Part shown: piece after piece, positions 47,881 to 62,200 of the stretch
Position numbering within the stretch: position 1 is the first letter of the stretch
Layout: the number at the start of each line of letters is the position of its first letter
DNA from: Niebla homalea
Taxonomy: Eukaryota; Ascomycota; Lecanoromycetes; Lecanorales; Ramalinaceae
Length of the DNA stretch: 64,000 bases
Direction of reading: 5' to 3'
NCBI GenBank assembly: GCA_019925105.1
Contig: JAHGAU010000034.1
Location: 638,472 to 702,471, forward strand
Program-made: the position numbers and the translations under genes
The notes under the pieces: model-generated
What the model saw: only the letters and a program-made list of their open reading frames with translations
What the model was told of the DNA's origin: nothing
Databases searched by the model: none

Positions 47881-49116
47881 TATTAAAGAAAATAAATATA
47901 TAGCCGGAAGGAAAACATTAAGGTAATTACTTATATAATTATATTATTAACGGAAAAACTTTAGCGATATTAATCCTTAAAGGTTTTCTTTATTCTTATA
48001 ATTATTTCGTTATCCCTTAAGATAACTATAAAGGTTTATTTAAGCGTATATTACTTTAATCTTATTATTACTTACTTAATTACGGATAATAATAGTTTTA
48101 TAGGTATCGTTAATAATATAATTATCCTTAAATATTTATATATTTAGGTACTTATAAGTCTTAAGTTTAAAGTTTAAATATTATAAATGATAAACTCTTA
48201 TTAAAACATTATTAAATATAAAGGCTTAATTAATAAGCGTTTATTATTTAAGTATATATTTCTTAAATTTAATAATGAGATTCTAAAGTAAATAGATTTT
48301 AAAGTCGGTAAGGATTCTATATTTATAAACCCGATATTAACTCCGCGATATACTTAAGAATAAGTTTATAATTAAGAATACTAAGTTTTATATACTTCGA
48401 CTTAAATATAAGTATATAGATTAAAAAATTAATATTTTTGCTTTTAATTTAATTATTTACTATATTATAAAAGGTTATAAGCTATTTCCGGACTTAAATC
48501 TTAACGATAATAAAATATAAATTATAAAAAGGTTTATATTAGGCTGGTTTTTAAATATTAAATATCGCTTAATAAATTTTATAATATATAAATACTGGCT
48601 AGGAAATTATACTTTAATAAATACGGTTTTATAAAGTCTTTAATCCGTATAAGGATTTTTAGACGTTACGATTTCAGAGGAATATAAGATATTTAATAAC
48701 TTATAAAGGGTATTTATAAAGATAATATTATATATTATTTATTTAAATTCAGTTATTAAGGGTCGGTAATAATAATCTTATTATACCGTTAAGTAAAATA
48801 TCTACTTTATATTCCTTACGATCGTAATTAAGCTTTTAAATATTTAAAAATAATTAATAATTTAAGAGCTTAACCTTTAAATAATATTTACGTTTGGATA
48901 AAAGGATTATCGAGGTTATATAGGATATATATAAGTATAAAGAATTTATACGGAAAGAATATTAATTAAAATAATTATTAATATTAAAGTTACGTTTAAG
49001 TATTATAATATATTATAATTTTCTTATAGTAAGCTCTTTAATAAGTATCTTTATTTATAGTAATCCTTATCCGTAGTATTAATAGTTAAGGAATTTTATA
49101 TTATACTACTTACGTA
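47881..49116. other. RIP-saturated DNA
   Basis: No convincing frame, repeat end or island was seen. Confidence 0.4.
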
Positions 49117-49291
49117 AATAATATTTTATAATACTTACTTTTTATTAATAAAATAATGTCCTATAGTATTTACTTTTTACTAGCGGAATAATATCCTATA
49201 ATACTTACTTTTTATTAATAGAATAATATCCTATAGTACCTACTTTTTATTAATAAAATAATATCTTATAGTATTTCCTTTTTATTAATTA
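49117..49291. repeat. Minisatellite, five units of 35 bp
   Basis: Units start with aataatNTcctata (or a RIP variant) at 49117, 49152, 49187, 49222 and 49257, each 35 bases apart, followed by ctttttattaata. The period is not a multiple of three, unlike the other arrays, so a non-coding origin is more likely. A degraded unit continues to about 49330. Confidence 0.8.
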
Positions 49292-52159
49292 AATAAGGTT
49301 TTATATAGTTTCCTATTATATTTACTTTCTGGTAATAAAATAGCTTTATATAATTGCTTAATATTATTATTAATTAAACATACTATAATACTTATTTCCT
49401 TTAGAATAAGAATACTTAATAGGAATTTAATTTTAATAAGAATTACTCCTTTTATTGATTTCTTAATATTTTGCTTTTTAATTCCCTTTTTAATTTATAT
49501 TATTATAGCCTTTATTTTATTCTTAAATAATTATTTTAATTAAAAATACTTTATTAAATATTTAGGTTTTTAACTACGTTTATAACCTCGATAAATAATA
49601 ATACCGTAATAATAACGTTATCGTTAACCGTATATTTAAGCGATTTATTCCAAGAATAGTTATTATTAACCTTATATAATAATTATAACGTTTGAAACCT
49701 TTATTAAATTTATTAATAAATATTTACCGTTTTAATATTAAAAATAAAAAAAATCTTAATTAAGAAGGATAAATTTAAATTATTATTAATTTAGAAAGAA
49801 GCCGTATTTAATTAACTTAACTTTAAATTATTATAAATTCTTTAAACTTATAAGACGTAATAGCTTATTTATAATATAGTTATAGCGATTAAATATTTAT
49901 TAAAGTTTAAAGTAATAAAGTTATAAAAGTTTATATTCCGATTTAAGATTAATTAAATCGGACTATAAGCGCTATATAACGTAACGTATTATAATAATAT
50001 AACGGTATTTAAAGGCTTAAAGGAATTATATTGCCGGTTCCGTAACGTTAAATTAAGACTCCTTAAGTTTAAATTAAAAATTAAATATATTAAAGTAAGT
50101 TATTGCGTCCCGAGATCTTTCTGTATATTAATAATTATTAATTTTAAATAAATTCTTTACCCTTAAAATTTATTAACTATTTATTATTTTTATTATAAAT
50201 AAATATATATAATAAAAACGTATTAATTCTTTAAAACGTTCCTTAACGTTATACGTAAGTTATACCAAAGAAAATTAATTATAAAGGCTAATTAAATTAA
50301 ATATTTAAACTTATAATACCGCTTTTAAGTACGTTATAATACTGGTATCCTTAAGTCTTTTAATAAAGTCTTAAAGCTATTATATATATTAAAATCTTAA
50401 GGTATTAATAATACTTATTATTTATTTATATAAGGATTACTTCCGTTTATATATATAACCAAGTATTTTTCGCTTTTTATTTATATATTAAGGTTAAGGG
50501 AATATATAGTAATGCTCGATAAATTACGTTACGATATAGCTTTAATAAAGTTATATAAGTAAAAAACGGAGGATAAATTATATAATATCCTTAAATATTA
50601 TAATTTAAGTTAATCGGGTTAAATTAAATAATATAATATAACTTAATTATTTTTATACCGATAATACTTAATTATAATTAATTACTTATATTTTTATCTT
50701 ATTTATATAATTTTAAAAATATAATAGCGCTTAAATTTCGGTTTTTATTATTAAGCTTTAGAAATGGATTTAATTAAGCCTTAAATAAATTTATTATTAT
50801 TATTATTAATTACTTTAATAAAGTTATATAGGTTTTTTAATTATTATATAATTATATATAAGAAAGTATAAAGCCGGGTATATTCTTTAATACTTATGTA
50901 AATTATTTTATATATTATTTCGTTATCGTATTAACTATAATATAAGGATCTTAATCGGAAGGATTAAGTCTTTATACTTTTAAAAATAATATAGGCCCGG
51001 ATATCGGTATAAATTAAGATATATCCTTTAAAATACATTTATTAAACTCTATAAAGGATATTAATAAAGGTTTTTTAATATATACGATATTTATATTTAT
51101 TTTTTACGTATTCTAAGAATCTGATTATAAGGAACCTATAATTAATAGTAAACTTATATATTTAAGGGATTCGGGTTTTAAGGGTAATCCCGGGGACGGA
51201 TAGGATTAAATATTAGCCTTTAAATCAATATATTTATTGCGTTTTTTAAAGGAATAAAAATAACTTAATTTAAGTTAAATAAGTTAAGATAAATATTAGG
51301 ATTACGCTTAAAAATATAATTAATATATTAAGAATTATTAAGTAAATATTAATACTGGTTATTAAAATATTTTTAATAAATTACTTATTTATTTTTATTT
51401 ATAGTATTATTAATTAAGTTATAAGATTAAATTTAAAAGGCGTATAATTTCTTAAATAAATATAAGTATAGAATTATAAAAATAACGACCAGTTACCGAT
51501 AATTATTTAAGAACTCCGTAATATAAATATATAAGGAAATAATAATTATTAAAGGTGAATTAAAGGGGCTAAAGTTTTTAATATATTAAAACTTAACATA
51601 TTATACTTTAATTAATTTATAATTAATCTTATTATCTTAAATATTAACCGAAGTTAACGATTTAAATATATTTAAGTTATTATAATTAATATTATTATTA
51701 TAATACTTATTATTAATTATAACTAATTATATATTAATAAATATAAAAAGTATATATAAACTTAAATATAGAAAATTTCCTATTATAACTCCTTTTTTAC
51801 CATGTTTTCTCTATTATTTATATAAAATATATTTATTATTTATTTTATTTACTTTAGTTTCTTAATCGGGAATTTAATTATTATATAATTTATTTTATTT
51901 ACGGGCTTCTATTAAAGAAACGACTTAAATTATACTTTATAAGTATAAATTTAAGGGATTTTTATAACTTTTACGTAATCTCTCCTTATTCTGGATATTA
52001 TACGATTACTGGGAATTAAGAATAAATATCCTAGATTTTAATAAATATATACTTTAATAATTAATAAAGTAATAAGGGCGGACTTTATCGGAATAGCAAT
52101 TAACATTATAATAAGCGTTTCGTCTATAGCGTTATTAATATATAAAGTATTTAAATACC
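49292..52159. other. RIP-saturated DNA with faint plus-strand coding
   Basis: The plus strand near 50500-50580 reads MLDKLRYDIALIKLYKQKTE, the best coding hint here. A small unmutated patch lies at 50101-50130 (tattgcgtcccgagatcttt). Nothing else is supportable. Confidence 0.3.
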
Positions 52160-52780
52160 TATATATTATAAAAGGTTATTAATAAGAATAATAGCTTATT
52201 ATATTATAATAATTTTTCAATTATATATTCAATCGTCGATATAAAGTAATATATTTCTTAATCCTTATATTTATTATTATTAATAATATTATAACTTTAA
52301 GGTATCTTTATTTTTCGTTATTTTAATTAAAATATTATTAACTTATTTATAATATTATTATTAAATCCTTAAACCGATAAGCCGCCTTTACCGGGTTTCT
52401 TATCGTATATATGTTTTAGTATATCGTCCTGGCGCTTTTCGGTACGGTAAGCTTAAGTATAGTTTTTAACCGATAAGTTAAACGTTTTCTTATACTTTTT
52501 AAAACTATAACTTATGGCTTAATAACGTTATTAGCTTATGCTTAATTAATATTAAATTAATATAGTCTTTTTAATTAACCGTTCTTAAACTTTCTTATAA
52601 TCGGTTTATACCCCGATATCTTTATTTAATATTAATAATTACTGCTTACGGGTTAAATAAATTTTATATTTATAATTATTATCGCGGTATAATAATATTT
52701 TATTAAATTCTATAGGAAAGTAAAACCTTTTATTTACGTATAAAATTGACTATTATACCTTACTTATATTATAAAATTAT
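52160..52780 (-). pseudogene. RIP-decayed minus-strand ORF of about 200 codons, unknown
   Basis: A single minus-strand frame runs from about 52740 down to 52160: RFYFPIEFNKILLYRDNNYK, then TDYKKVQERLIKKTILIQYQ, then NLSVKNYTQAYRTEKRQDDI, then LKHIYDKKPGKGGLSVQGFN. Stops are TAA at likely Gln codons. The 52390-52450 part is least mutated. A basic, hydrophilic protein is implied, but I do not recognise the family. It could be a host gene relic or a transposon ORF. Confidence 0.45.
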
Positions 52781-54641
52781 AATTAACTCGCGTTCGGGAA
52801 GGTTATAATAATGTTCCGATAAAGTTACCGCGATAGGAACCTAATAGAACTTTATAATTTTATTAAGACTTTAACTTAAGCCCGGAGAAACTATTTTAAT
52901 AAAATATTGCGTTTAATAAAAAGCGAATACTTAGCTTTAAACTTATATTTTTAAGTAATATTTCTATAGAAGTACGAAATCTTTCTTAAGATAAAGATTA
53001 AAGGATAGCCTTTTATTTCTTTAAAAGCTTTAATTTTATTACTTTTAAGATTTTTATTAAATTCTTATTTATAATATATTTTAATTAAGAATTATCTTTA
53101 AAGGATTATATAAATGACAGAGTATTATAGGATTTTATAAGGAGGAAAAGAATTGAAAAAAGCTATTTTAAGCGCCGGAAAAGGATAATATTAATATATA
53201 TAAAATTATAATTAAACTTAAAATAAAGTATACGTTAATAATATAAAATAAAATAAAAAGGATTTAGAAACCGGCTTAAAAGTGATATAAATATAATATT
53301 ATAAATACTTAAATAAGCCTAAGATTACTTAAGATTTAATATATAATATATATAGGTATATCCGATATCCAGAATATTTAATAAAAATATATACGGAGAT
53401 TAAGACTTAATCGATATATATATAAAGAATAATATAATAACGGTAATTAAAGAAGTAAATATTATTTTAAACTTAATTATTTAATTATAACCATTAAACT
53501 CTTATTAAAGTTACCTTAAAAAGGCATTATTTATTAATATTATTACTTAAGCTATTATAAATTCCTATTAAGCGTATAAGATTTATAAAGAATAATCCGA
53601 TATAAATAAAAATTTTATCCGTATTTTATTTAATTATTAACGCCGTTATAAATTATTAATTAATAATTTATATTTATTATAAGTAAAAGGTATAACGTTA
53701 AAGGGTATTAAGTAAGGAAAGTTTAAGTTGGTATCTTCGTAAATCCTTATAGAACGGGATAAAAGTTAAGTACCCGATAAAGCCATATAATAATAATAGC
53801 TTTACCGATTAAACCTTCCTCTTTAAACTTTATATAAATAAATATTAATAAATATATATTTCTTTAAATATAAAGATATATTTTATAAGATTTTATTATA
53901 TCGTTTAAGTTAAGGTATACTTAAGTATAAAGTATTACTTTATAAAAACCAAATATAAATTTAAGACTCGGACCTTTAAAAATAACTTTTACGTTAAAAT
54001 CTACGCTTATAAGTCTTAATTATAATTTATTATTTTATAGATTATAAGAAGAAATTAATAATAAATATAAATCTTAAATAATTAGCCTTAAAATAAGTAA
54101 GAAAAGCGTATAAAAAGGAAATAAAGTTAATAAACTTAAAGAGTTTTTATTTTAATAAACGTAATTATTACGTTATATAATTATATTATTATATATTATA
54201 TACCGTTAATCTTTTAAACGCTTAATTAAAAGTGCCTTTTAATATGGTCCCTTTACGTCTTTATAATAACTTTTATATATTTTTATTTTAATAAATAAAG
54301 AATAATAACGTACGCTATAGAATCTAAGTTATAAATAAATATTTTATTAATTCCCGACTTTAATTAATAAAATCCTTTTTAAATATTAAACCGTTATACG
54401 GAGGATTAATATTTCCTTAATAAAGTATTAAAGAATTTATATTAATTATTATATATAATTAAAAATATAATTTTAGATTTTTAATACTTAAAAGCTTATT
54501 TATAATTCTAGGATTTTAAATCGATCTTTAATAATTTATATTTAAATAAAGCGTAAAAGCTATAATCTACTTTTATTGGAACTTCAGCGTAGAGTATATT
54601 AATAAAACTTAAAAAAAGGCAATAGCGGTTATTATTTTAAA
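52781..54641. other. RIP-saturated DNA
   Basis: No readable frame or repeat was identified; the strand composition switches several times. Confidence 0.35.
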
Positions 54642-54657
54642 TTAAAGTATATTTATT

Positions 54658-54860
54658 ACTATATTTATTATCGGCCCTATTATAGGTATAACGTTGCTTA
54701 AGGCTATTATAGAATCTATTATTATAAAAGTATTACTTAAAGTCATTAAAGAATTTATCGTTATAAAAATAAAGCTTAAAGTTATTATAAAAATTATTAT
54801 TATTATAATAATACTTAAAGTCGTTATAGAATCTATCACTATTATAATATTACTTAAAAG
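54658..54860. repeat. Minisatellite, five units of 39 bp (13 codons), open on both strands
   Basis: The word cttaaag (or cttaagg) recurs at 54697, 54736, 54775, 54814 and 54853, exactly 39 bases apart. The plus strand reads LKAIIESIIIKVL, LKVIKEFIVIKIK, LKVIIKIIIIIII, LKVVIESITIIIL. The minus strand reads units such as TLSNTFIIIDSII. Both strands are open for about 65 codons (54694-54894 plus, 54642-54839 minus). This is because the unit contains few stop-prone words, so openness is not evidence for a gene. The array itself is certain. Confidence 0.8.
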
Positions 54861-54894
54861 GAAAGTTAAAGTAATATTTATTTTAACGTTATAA

Positions 54895-57800
54895 GAATAG
54901 GATCTTAATAATAACGTAATAAATATATAAAGTCTTATAGGTATTTTCTTAATATTTTACGCTTAAGTATAATACGTAAAACTTTTAAATAAGAAACTTA
55001 TATAATGTAAGTTTTAAGATTATCTAATATTATATTTAATGCTTACTTAAAGCTATATATAGTTTATAATTAAAAGATAAATTATATTAATTAAAATATT
55101 TAAAGTTATTTTTAACGTTTAATTAAAGCTTAAAACGTTTATTAAGTAAGATAAAAATTTAATAAGTTTATATATAATTAATTAATATACGCCGGAATTA
55201 AAAATCTTTAAACGGAATAATAAAAGAGTTAAGGATTTATAACTTATTAATAACGATAATTAATTTATAAAGAAGCAAATAATATATAATATTAATTTAA
55301 AATTAATAATGTTTAATAAATTTATTAATAAACGTATATTCGCTTATTTAAGAATCTTATTCCGTAAGTACTTCCTTTAAACTTATATTTATTCCTTAGC
55401 TTATTAAGGGAATATATAAAGTCCTTTATAAGGCCAGGATTAAAGGAATTATTAATATTAATCTTACTTATAGGATCTATTCCGCAATATATTATAAATA
55501 TAATTTACTTTTATATTACTTTTACGTTTATTCCCTATAATTCTTAAAAACAGATATACCTTTATAATATTATTAAGTAAAATTAGTAAGATTCTATTTA
55601 CCGATCTAATATATATAGTAATTAATTAAACCATCGGGCCGGGAAGATAATAATAAATAAATCGTATAATATTTAAGTAAGCCTTATAAATAAATAATAA
55701 ATATAATATATACTTTATAATCAAATTAATAGGCTAATCTTTTAGCCGCGTATTCTTAAAGCTTATAAATACCTTAAACGTTTAAAGCGGCGATATAATA
55801 AGCTTAACGCTAAACTATTTATTCGCTATTACTTAAGCCTTTAATTTCTGTTAAAAATTAAGGATTATTAAACCCTATTTATATTTTAATAGGATAATAA
55901 ATTCATAAAGCTTTTACCGGATATAAAAGGAATAAGTCCCGGTATTATATTATCGTAAGAGTTAAGTTATATATCGTTTATTTAATTATCGATTAACGGC
56001 TTAAAGTTATCGGACGTTATTTTATTTATTAAAAAAATATATAATTTACCCGGACGATATTAAAAGAATCCTAAATAATTATTAATTTATTTAAGTAATT
56101 TTTATTAATAGTTTTAAATACTTAAAACTCTGCCTTAAAGAAGTTAATAAGGAAGCGAACGTCTTAATTAATTAATTATAGTCTTAATCTTTCTTATATT
56201 ATATAACTTTATTATATTATTTATAAAAATACTTTTATTAAATTAAAGTTTTAATTATATATATAAGACTTTTTAAGCTTATTTTAATACTTAAGCCGCT
56301 TATATTCTTTTTAAACGTATAATCAATAACGTAAAAAAATCTTTAAAGTAAGGTTAAAATATTAATATAAATTAGCCTTAAGCTATATTCTCGCCGGAAA
56401 AATATTATTTTTCGTAAATTTATATAGTTAAAGCTTTTTTATCTTATAAAATATTTTAATTTTATATTAAGTTATAAATAATCCTTTCGCTTAATCCATA
56501 TTACTATATAAAAGTTATTGATTTAATTAATATATAGCTTCCTTAAAGTATTATAAGTTAATTAAGAATTTAGACGCGTTTTAATACTTTTAAACTCTTA
56601 TAATATTAAATATATTTAAGCGTAATTAGACGCTTTTTGTTTTTAATTTAATATTAATATATTTATAAATAAAATATTTTAATAAATAAATAAATATAAT
56701 AAAATAAGTAAAGCGATTTATAATATTATTATTTTATATATTAAGATTAATTATATTATTTCGGCTTAATAATCTTAACTTAAAGGGGTTTAAAGCCGGG
56801 CTTTTTCTTTATAGCGGCTTTAAGTTATTAACGGCTTAAAATCTTATAATATAAAAAGCCTTTATAAATTATTAAATTAGGGTTAATGTTTAATTTAAAG
56901 TTATCTTAATCGGTTTTAATTATTATATAAGATATTAATTATAAAGTCACTTTAACTTAATTTTCTTTTTATCTTTATTTAATACGATTCGTAAGTTTAC
57001 GTTATAAGGTCCTATATATTAATTCGTCTATATAAAACGTTAATACCTTTTTATATATAACCTTAAGGAGCGGAAAACTTTAAGGGTTTTAGAACTTTAC
57101 GGTTAAAGTAAACCTTAAAATATATATTAAGCGTAAAGTATAATATTACCCTAAAATAAAAATGACCCTACGGTTAAAAACGTCTTTAAGGTATTAAAGG
57201 TATTAACTTTTAAATATAATAATCCGATAGAAAACTTTATTTATATATTGCTTTAATCCCTTATTTATTATTATTTCTTAAATTAAAAGTATCCGGTATA
57301 TTTAATCTTAATATTGAAGATACGTTATAAGCGACTATTATGTCTGCGTAAAAAGCGTAGGGTATAACCGTTTATTTTTTATTTATTTTTTTAATAACGT
57401 TAATTATATTTTTTATAGTTTAGATTGTAATATACGCTTTCCTTTATAAGTATTATTTAAACGTTTAATAAGCTATTAAGATATTTTAACCGGTTTATTT
57501 AAACGTTAACGTAATCTTAATTAAAATAAAGATACTTTAAATAGTTACGTACGATCTCTTTAAAGCTTAAGGGTTACGTTACTTATAATTATTACCTTAT
57601 TGTAATATTTTAAAGGAAATTATTTATTTAATCGATTCTTTATACTTATTTATAAATTATTTCTTCTTTTAATAATTATTACCTTACCGATTTTTATTAT
57701 TTTAAATCTTAAGTACGTTAAGAGATTAAGTATTTAAGGATTAAATCGTTTTAAATAAAACGGTATTAATCCGGATTATATAAGGATTTTCTAGCTATAT

Positions 57801-60800
57801 TCGGCGTTATAAGTAATATTTAATATATATTTTTGTTCGTTAATTAAGATAAAAATATATATAATATTCTTATATTAATAATAATTTATAAAGGCTTTTA
57901 TTAATATATTAATTATCTTAATTTATAATATTCCGAAAGAAAATATAATTAAAAAGATTTTATTATAGATTTATAATAAGGTAAGTTATAAAGTTCGCCG
58001 GGTATAATTATTTAAAGATAATATAATAATTTATAATAAGATCTAGTAACGTAAAAAGCTTATTAATAAATTAAAGGTTATATAAATAGCCCTTATTATT
58101 AAGGTAATTAAAACCTATATAAGACTTATATTTAAGTTTATATATATTATAAATATTAAGAAATATAATACGGAAATTCGCGAAGTTATACGTTAATTTA
58201 TAATACGTTCCGGTTAAAAAAATAATCTTTATATTCTTAAGGCTTAAGGTTAATATTATCGATTATTATTATATAAAGATTATAATACTTAATTAAAATA
58301 TTAAGAACGTAATTTTTAAGTTATAATAATTTTTACCGCAGAATACTATTATAATTGAATTTAAATATTATATCGATATATATTTTATATTATAAGCGTA
58401 CGTATATAAATCGTTATTTTATTTCTTTACTAAAATCCTTAATATTTTAAGGACGTATTTTAATATAGATAACTTTAATACGAAATAATAAAAACGATAT
58501 ATAAGATTTACTTCCGTAATTATTATTTTATTAACCCTTCTTATAGGATAAATATTCTTAATAATATTAACCGGATTTATTTCTTAGATCGTATATTTAA
58601 AAAGTTTATACCTTAATCTTATAAGAATATTTAAATAATTCCTTATCTTTTTATAGGGCGTATTATTATAATATATCCTTATACTTTTTATTATAGGTCT
58701 ATTTTTTATAATATAGTTACTAATTAATTAATTAAGATTAAGTTAAGCTTTATACGTTAAAAAATAAATCTAAAGGCTTTACTTTTCCTTCTTATTTATT
58801 TACGTATTCTTAATAATAACTATATTTAATAACGTTATAATAGTAATCGATAGGTTTTATTATAATATAAATAATATATTAAAGTTATTTATAATTAACC
58901 TCCTTAAGAATAATAATTATTTTTTATTATATTTATTTATTTAAGCTCTTTTAATAAGTATTACTTAAATCCTATAATTAATATATTTAATTTAATATTA
59001 TATAATATCGTTATTATATAATATTTCTTTTTATTAGAAATATTAACGTTAAACCGCAACTTTAACTTAAGAATAAGCGATTATTTATTTTATATATATT
59101 AATTTAATATATATTAATATATACGTTTTACTATAAACTTCCTTTTCCTTTATTTAATATTTATAGGTATAATTTATTTTTTATTATTCCTTTAATAATT
59201 ACTTTTACCCTCTTTACCTTTAATTTATTCTTTTTTAACTTTCACTTTAATACTCCCGGGTTAATATAATAATTATAATAAGCTTTTATACCTTTTAATA
59301 CTTAATTATTTATTCGCCGGCGCTTATATATAATAAATAACCCTTATTAATTTATATTTATTAATATATAATATAAAATACGATTACGTTTATATCGGTT
59401 AAACCGTTATTATAATTATTACGTTAAGTTTAACGTTTTTTTAGTTTTATTTTTATAATTACGTTAAAAATCTGGCCTTTTATATACCCGTTATTAAGAT
59501 AAAAGAAGGGTTCCTTTAGATTATACGTTTATTTATTTATAGATAATTCAGCCTTAATTATACGCCCTTTATAAGGACCGTTATTTCGGTACCGGCTTTT
59601 TTAACGTTAATACTTTAAATATTTAACTACCGATTATTTAGATCTTTAAAAATCGCTTCAGTTTAAGTTACGTAAAGGTTTTTTTAAGCTCCGGTTAATA
59701 ATTATTAATTTCGTTTTAATAATTTAAATGCTTATATAGATACTATAAAACGTCTATATATTAAGGGTCCGGGTCCGGATAAAATATTTATTTTATTTAA
59801 TAACTTAGAAATTAATTTATTTAGTAAATAACTTTTTACGTTATATTAATACAACGAATAAAGAATAAATAAAAGTAAATTTAATATAATTAATATATGG
59901 AAAGTTAATTTTAATTTTAAACCTTTATTTATATATATAATAACTTATATATAAGTATAAAAGGTTATCTTTATTTAAATAAATTTATATAAAAGAATAT
60001 AATTTTTATTTATTTATATTTTTAAATAAAAATTTATAAATAAAGGATACGATACGTTTTAAACTTTAATTAATATTTATATCGGTCGCAAGTTATTTAT
60101 TTATAATTTCCGATAAACTTAATAACCATTAATTATTATTAATAAATTAATAAGTATAATATCGGCCGTTCTTACGGATAATAAATACGAAATCGATATT
60201 ATATAGTCTTATTAATTAATCCGTTTTCTTTATAAAATTGAATTTTCTTTACGTAAAACGTTAATTTTTTACTTTTATATCGGAAGCTATAATATTATTA
60301 AATAATTTAAAATACGTTACTATAAAGGGGTAATAATTATTATAATATTCACCGTTTCTTATTCCCCTTATTTCCTTTAAGTTTTACTTTTAAAGGCCTT
60401 TAATACTTTTTAATAATTTATAAAATTCCGTTAATCTTAATATAATATAATGCTTAAATTAAGTTAAAATAAATTTTTAATTACGTTATCTATTAAAATC
60501 TTTTATTTAATAGCTTTTACGTTTTTTTAAAATAAGCTTAATTACGGGCTTAAACTTAATATTTAAAACTATTATTAATATAACCGCCTTAAATAAAATA
60601 ATATCTAAGTTTACAGTAAGAAACCATATATTAATTATTCCCGTAATACTTATAATATTATAACTTTAAATAATATTAATAAATACGTTTATATTTATTA
60701 TATAATAAAATTATTAAAAGAGTTTTATTGCTTACTTATTAATAAGGGTAAAAGAGTATTAAGAAATTATTAAAAGAAAATATAATTCTTTTTTAAAAAT

Positions 60801-62200
60801 ATATATACGGATTATATTTATTTATCCTTTATAATTGATATTTTAGGGGTAAATATTTTAAGTATAAGACTTAATGCGTATCTTATATATTCTCGGTAAA
60901 ATTCAGGATTTTCCAATTTATACTTCTTACGATTAAGGCGGTAAAAACGAATAACTTAAAATAAAATTAAAGATTATTAAAGCTTAAGAAAGGGTATTAA
61001 GGGTTTATTAATCCGCGTTTATTAATATATAAATATTTTACTTTTTAATAATTCGGATCGGGATATCCTTTATATAACCTTTTAAGAAATCTTTTATGTT
61101 TATTTTAACCTATTACTTTAAGTAATAGAATATAATTAATTTCGGATTATTAATATACGTAAAAATCTTTATTAACTTAATTATTATATATTTAATACTT
61201 TAAATATCTTTTTTCTTATTTTCTTTTTATTTATTAGTTATTAATTAAGATATATTACTGAAATTTATTAAATTATTCTCCGTTAAAGATATAATTAAAT
61301 TTATATAAGGATAATTTAAATTTAATTTTAATACTCCGCTCCGATTAAACATAATTTTACCGTAATAGACTCCGTTATAATAATAATTATTATTATGAAT
61401 AAAGGTTAGTTTTATTAGTACCTATTTAAGTATTAATAATATTATATTTAAAGGGTCCGGTAAATATATTTCTTTATAAATTGCGGTAATCTCGTAAAGG
61501 CTTTATTTTCTTTTAAAGATATTATTAATAACGTAGAAAGAAACGTTTATTAACTTATATAATATTTATATACGATCTCCCTCTCCTTATTAACTATAAA
61601 CTTAATAACTTTATAATATTATCGTAAAAATTTTAAGGCTAAATAAAGGATATAAGCCTCCTTATTTTTATTTAATAATTATTAGTATATTACGGCGTAT
61701 TATTACCGGTAATTATTATTTAATTAGCTTAATTAAGTTTTATAAATTTATTATAAAAAACGTAACCCGTTTATAACCTTTTTACTTATTGCCTTAAACC
61801 GTTAATAAAGTTATTGGTTAATCTTAAGTTAAATAATCTTAAGGTTTTAATATTTTATTTTATAAAAAATAATATACGATTTATTAAGGTTAAAAACCTT
61901 TGTTTTAAGCTTAGATAAAATATATTTTCTTTTAAATTTAAAGTCCCTTAACTTTCTGGCCTTACCGTTACTTAATAAAAAAGGCTTAAAGCCGATTTAA
62001 GTTACTTGTTTATCGTTATTAATTATCGTATATAAAGAAGGTTATAATAATAAGTAAAACTGAAGATTTCTGAAAATTAACTATATTAAGGCATCTATTT
62101 TTAAAGTTATAATTCTTAAGATTATAATAAACCCGTTAATTTATTCCCTTTTCCTATTTCTTTAATATTAAGAAATTCTTTTTAAGTATTTAAATATATT
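54895..62200. other. RIP-saturated DNA, no supportable gene
   Basis: Seven kilobases with dense stops in all frames. Plus-strand coding-like stretches occur near 57950-58330 (IFKFIYIINIKKYNTEIREV and similar), but no domain could be named. The strand bias changes near 58.4 kb. Confidence 0.35.

Noticed and set aside
54642..54894. Two overlapping open frames on opposite strands (membrane-like peptides)
   Set aside because: Both are products of the same 39-bp tandem array; low-complexity Ile/Leu content is not evidence of a gene.
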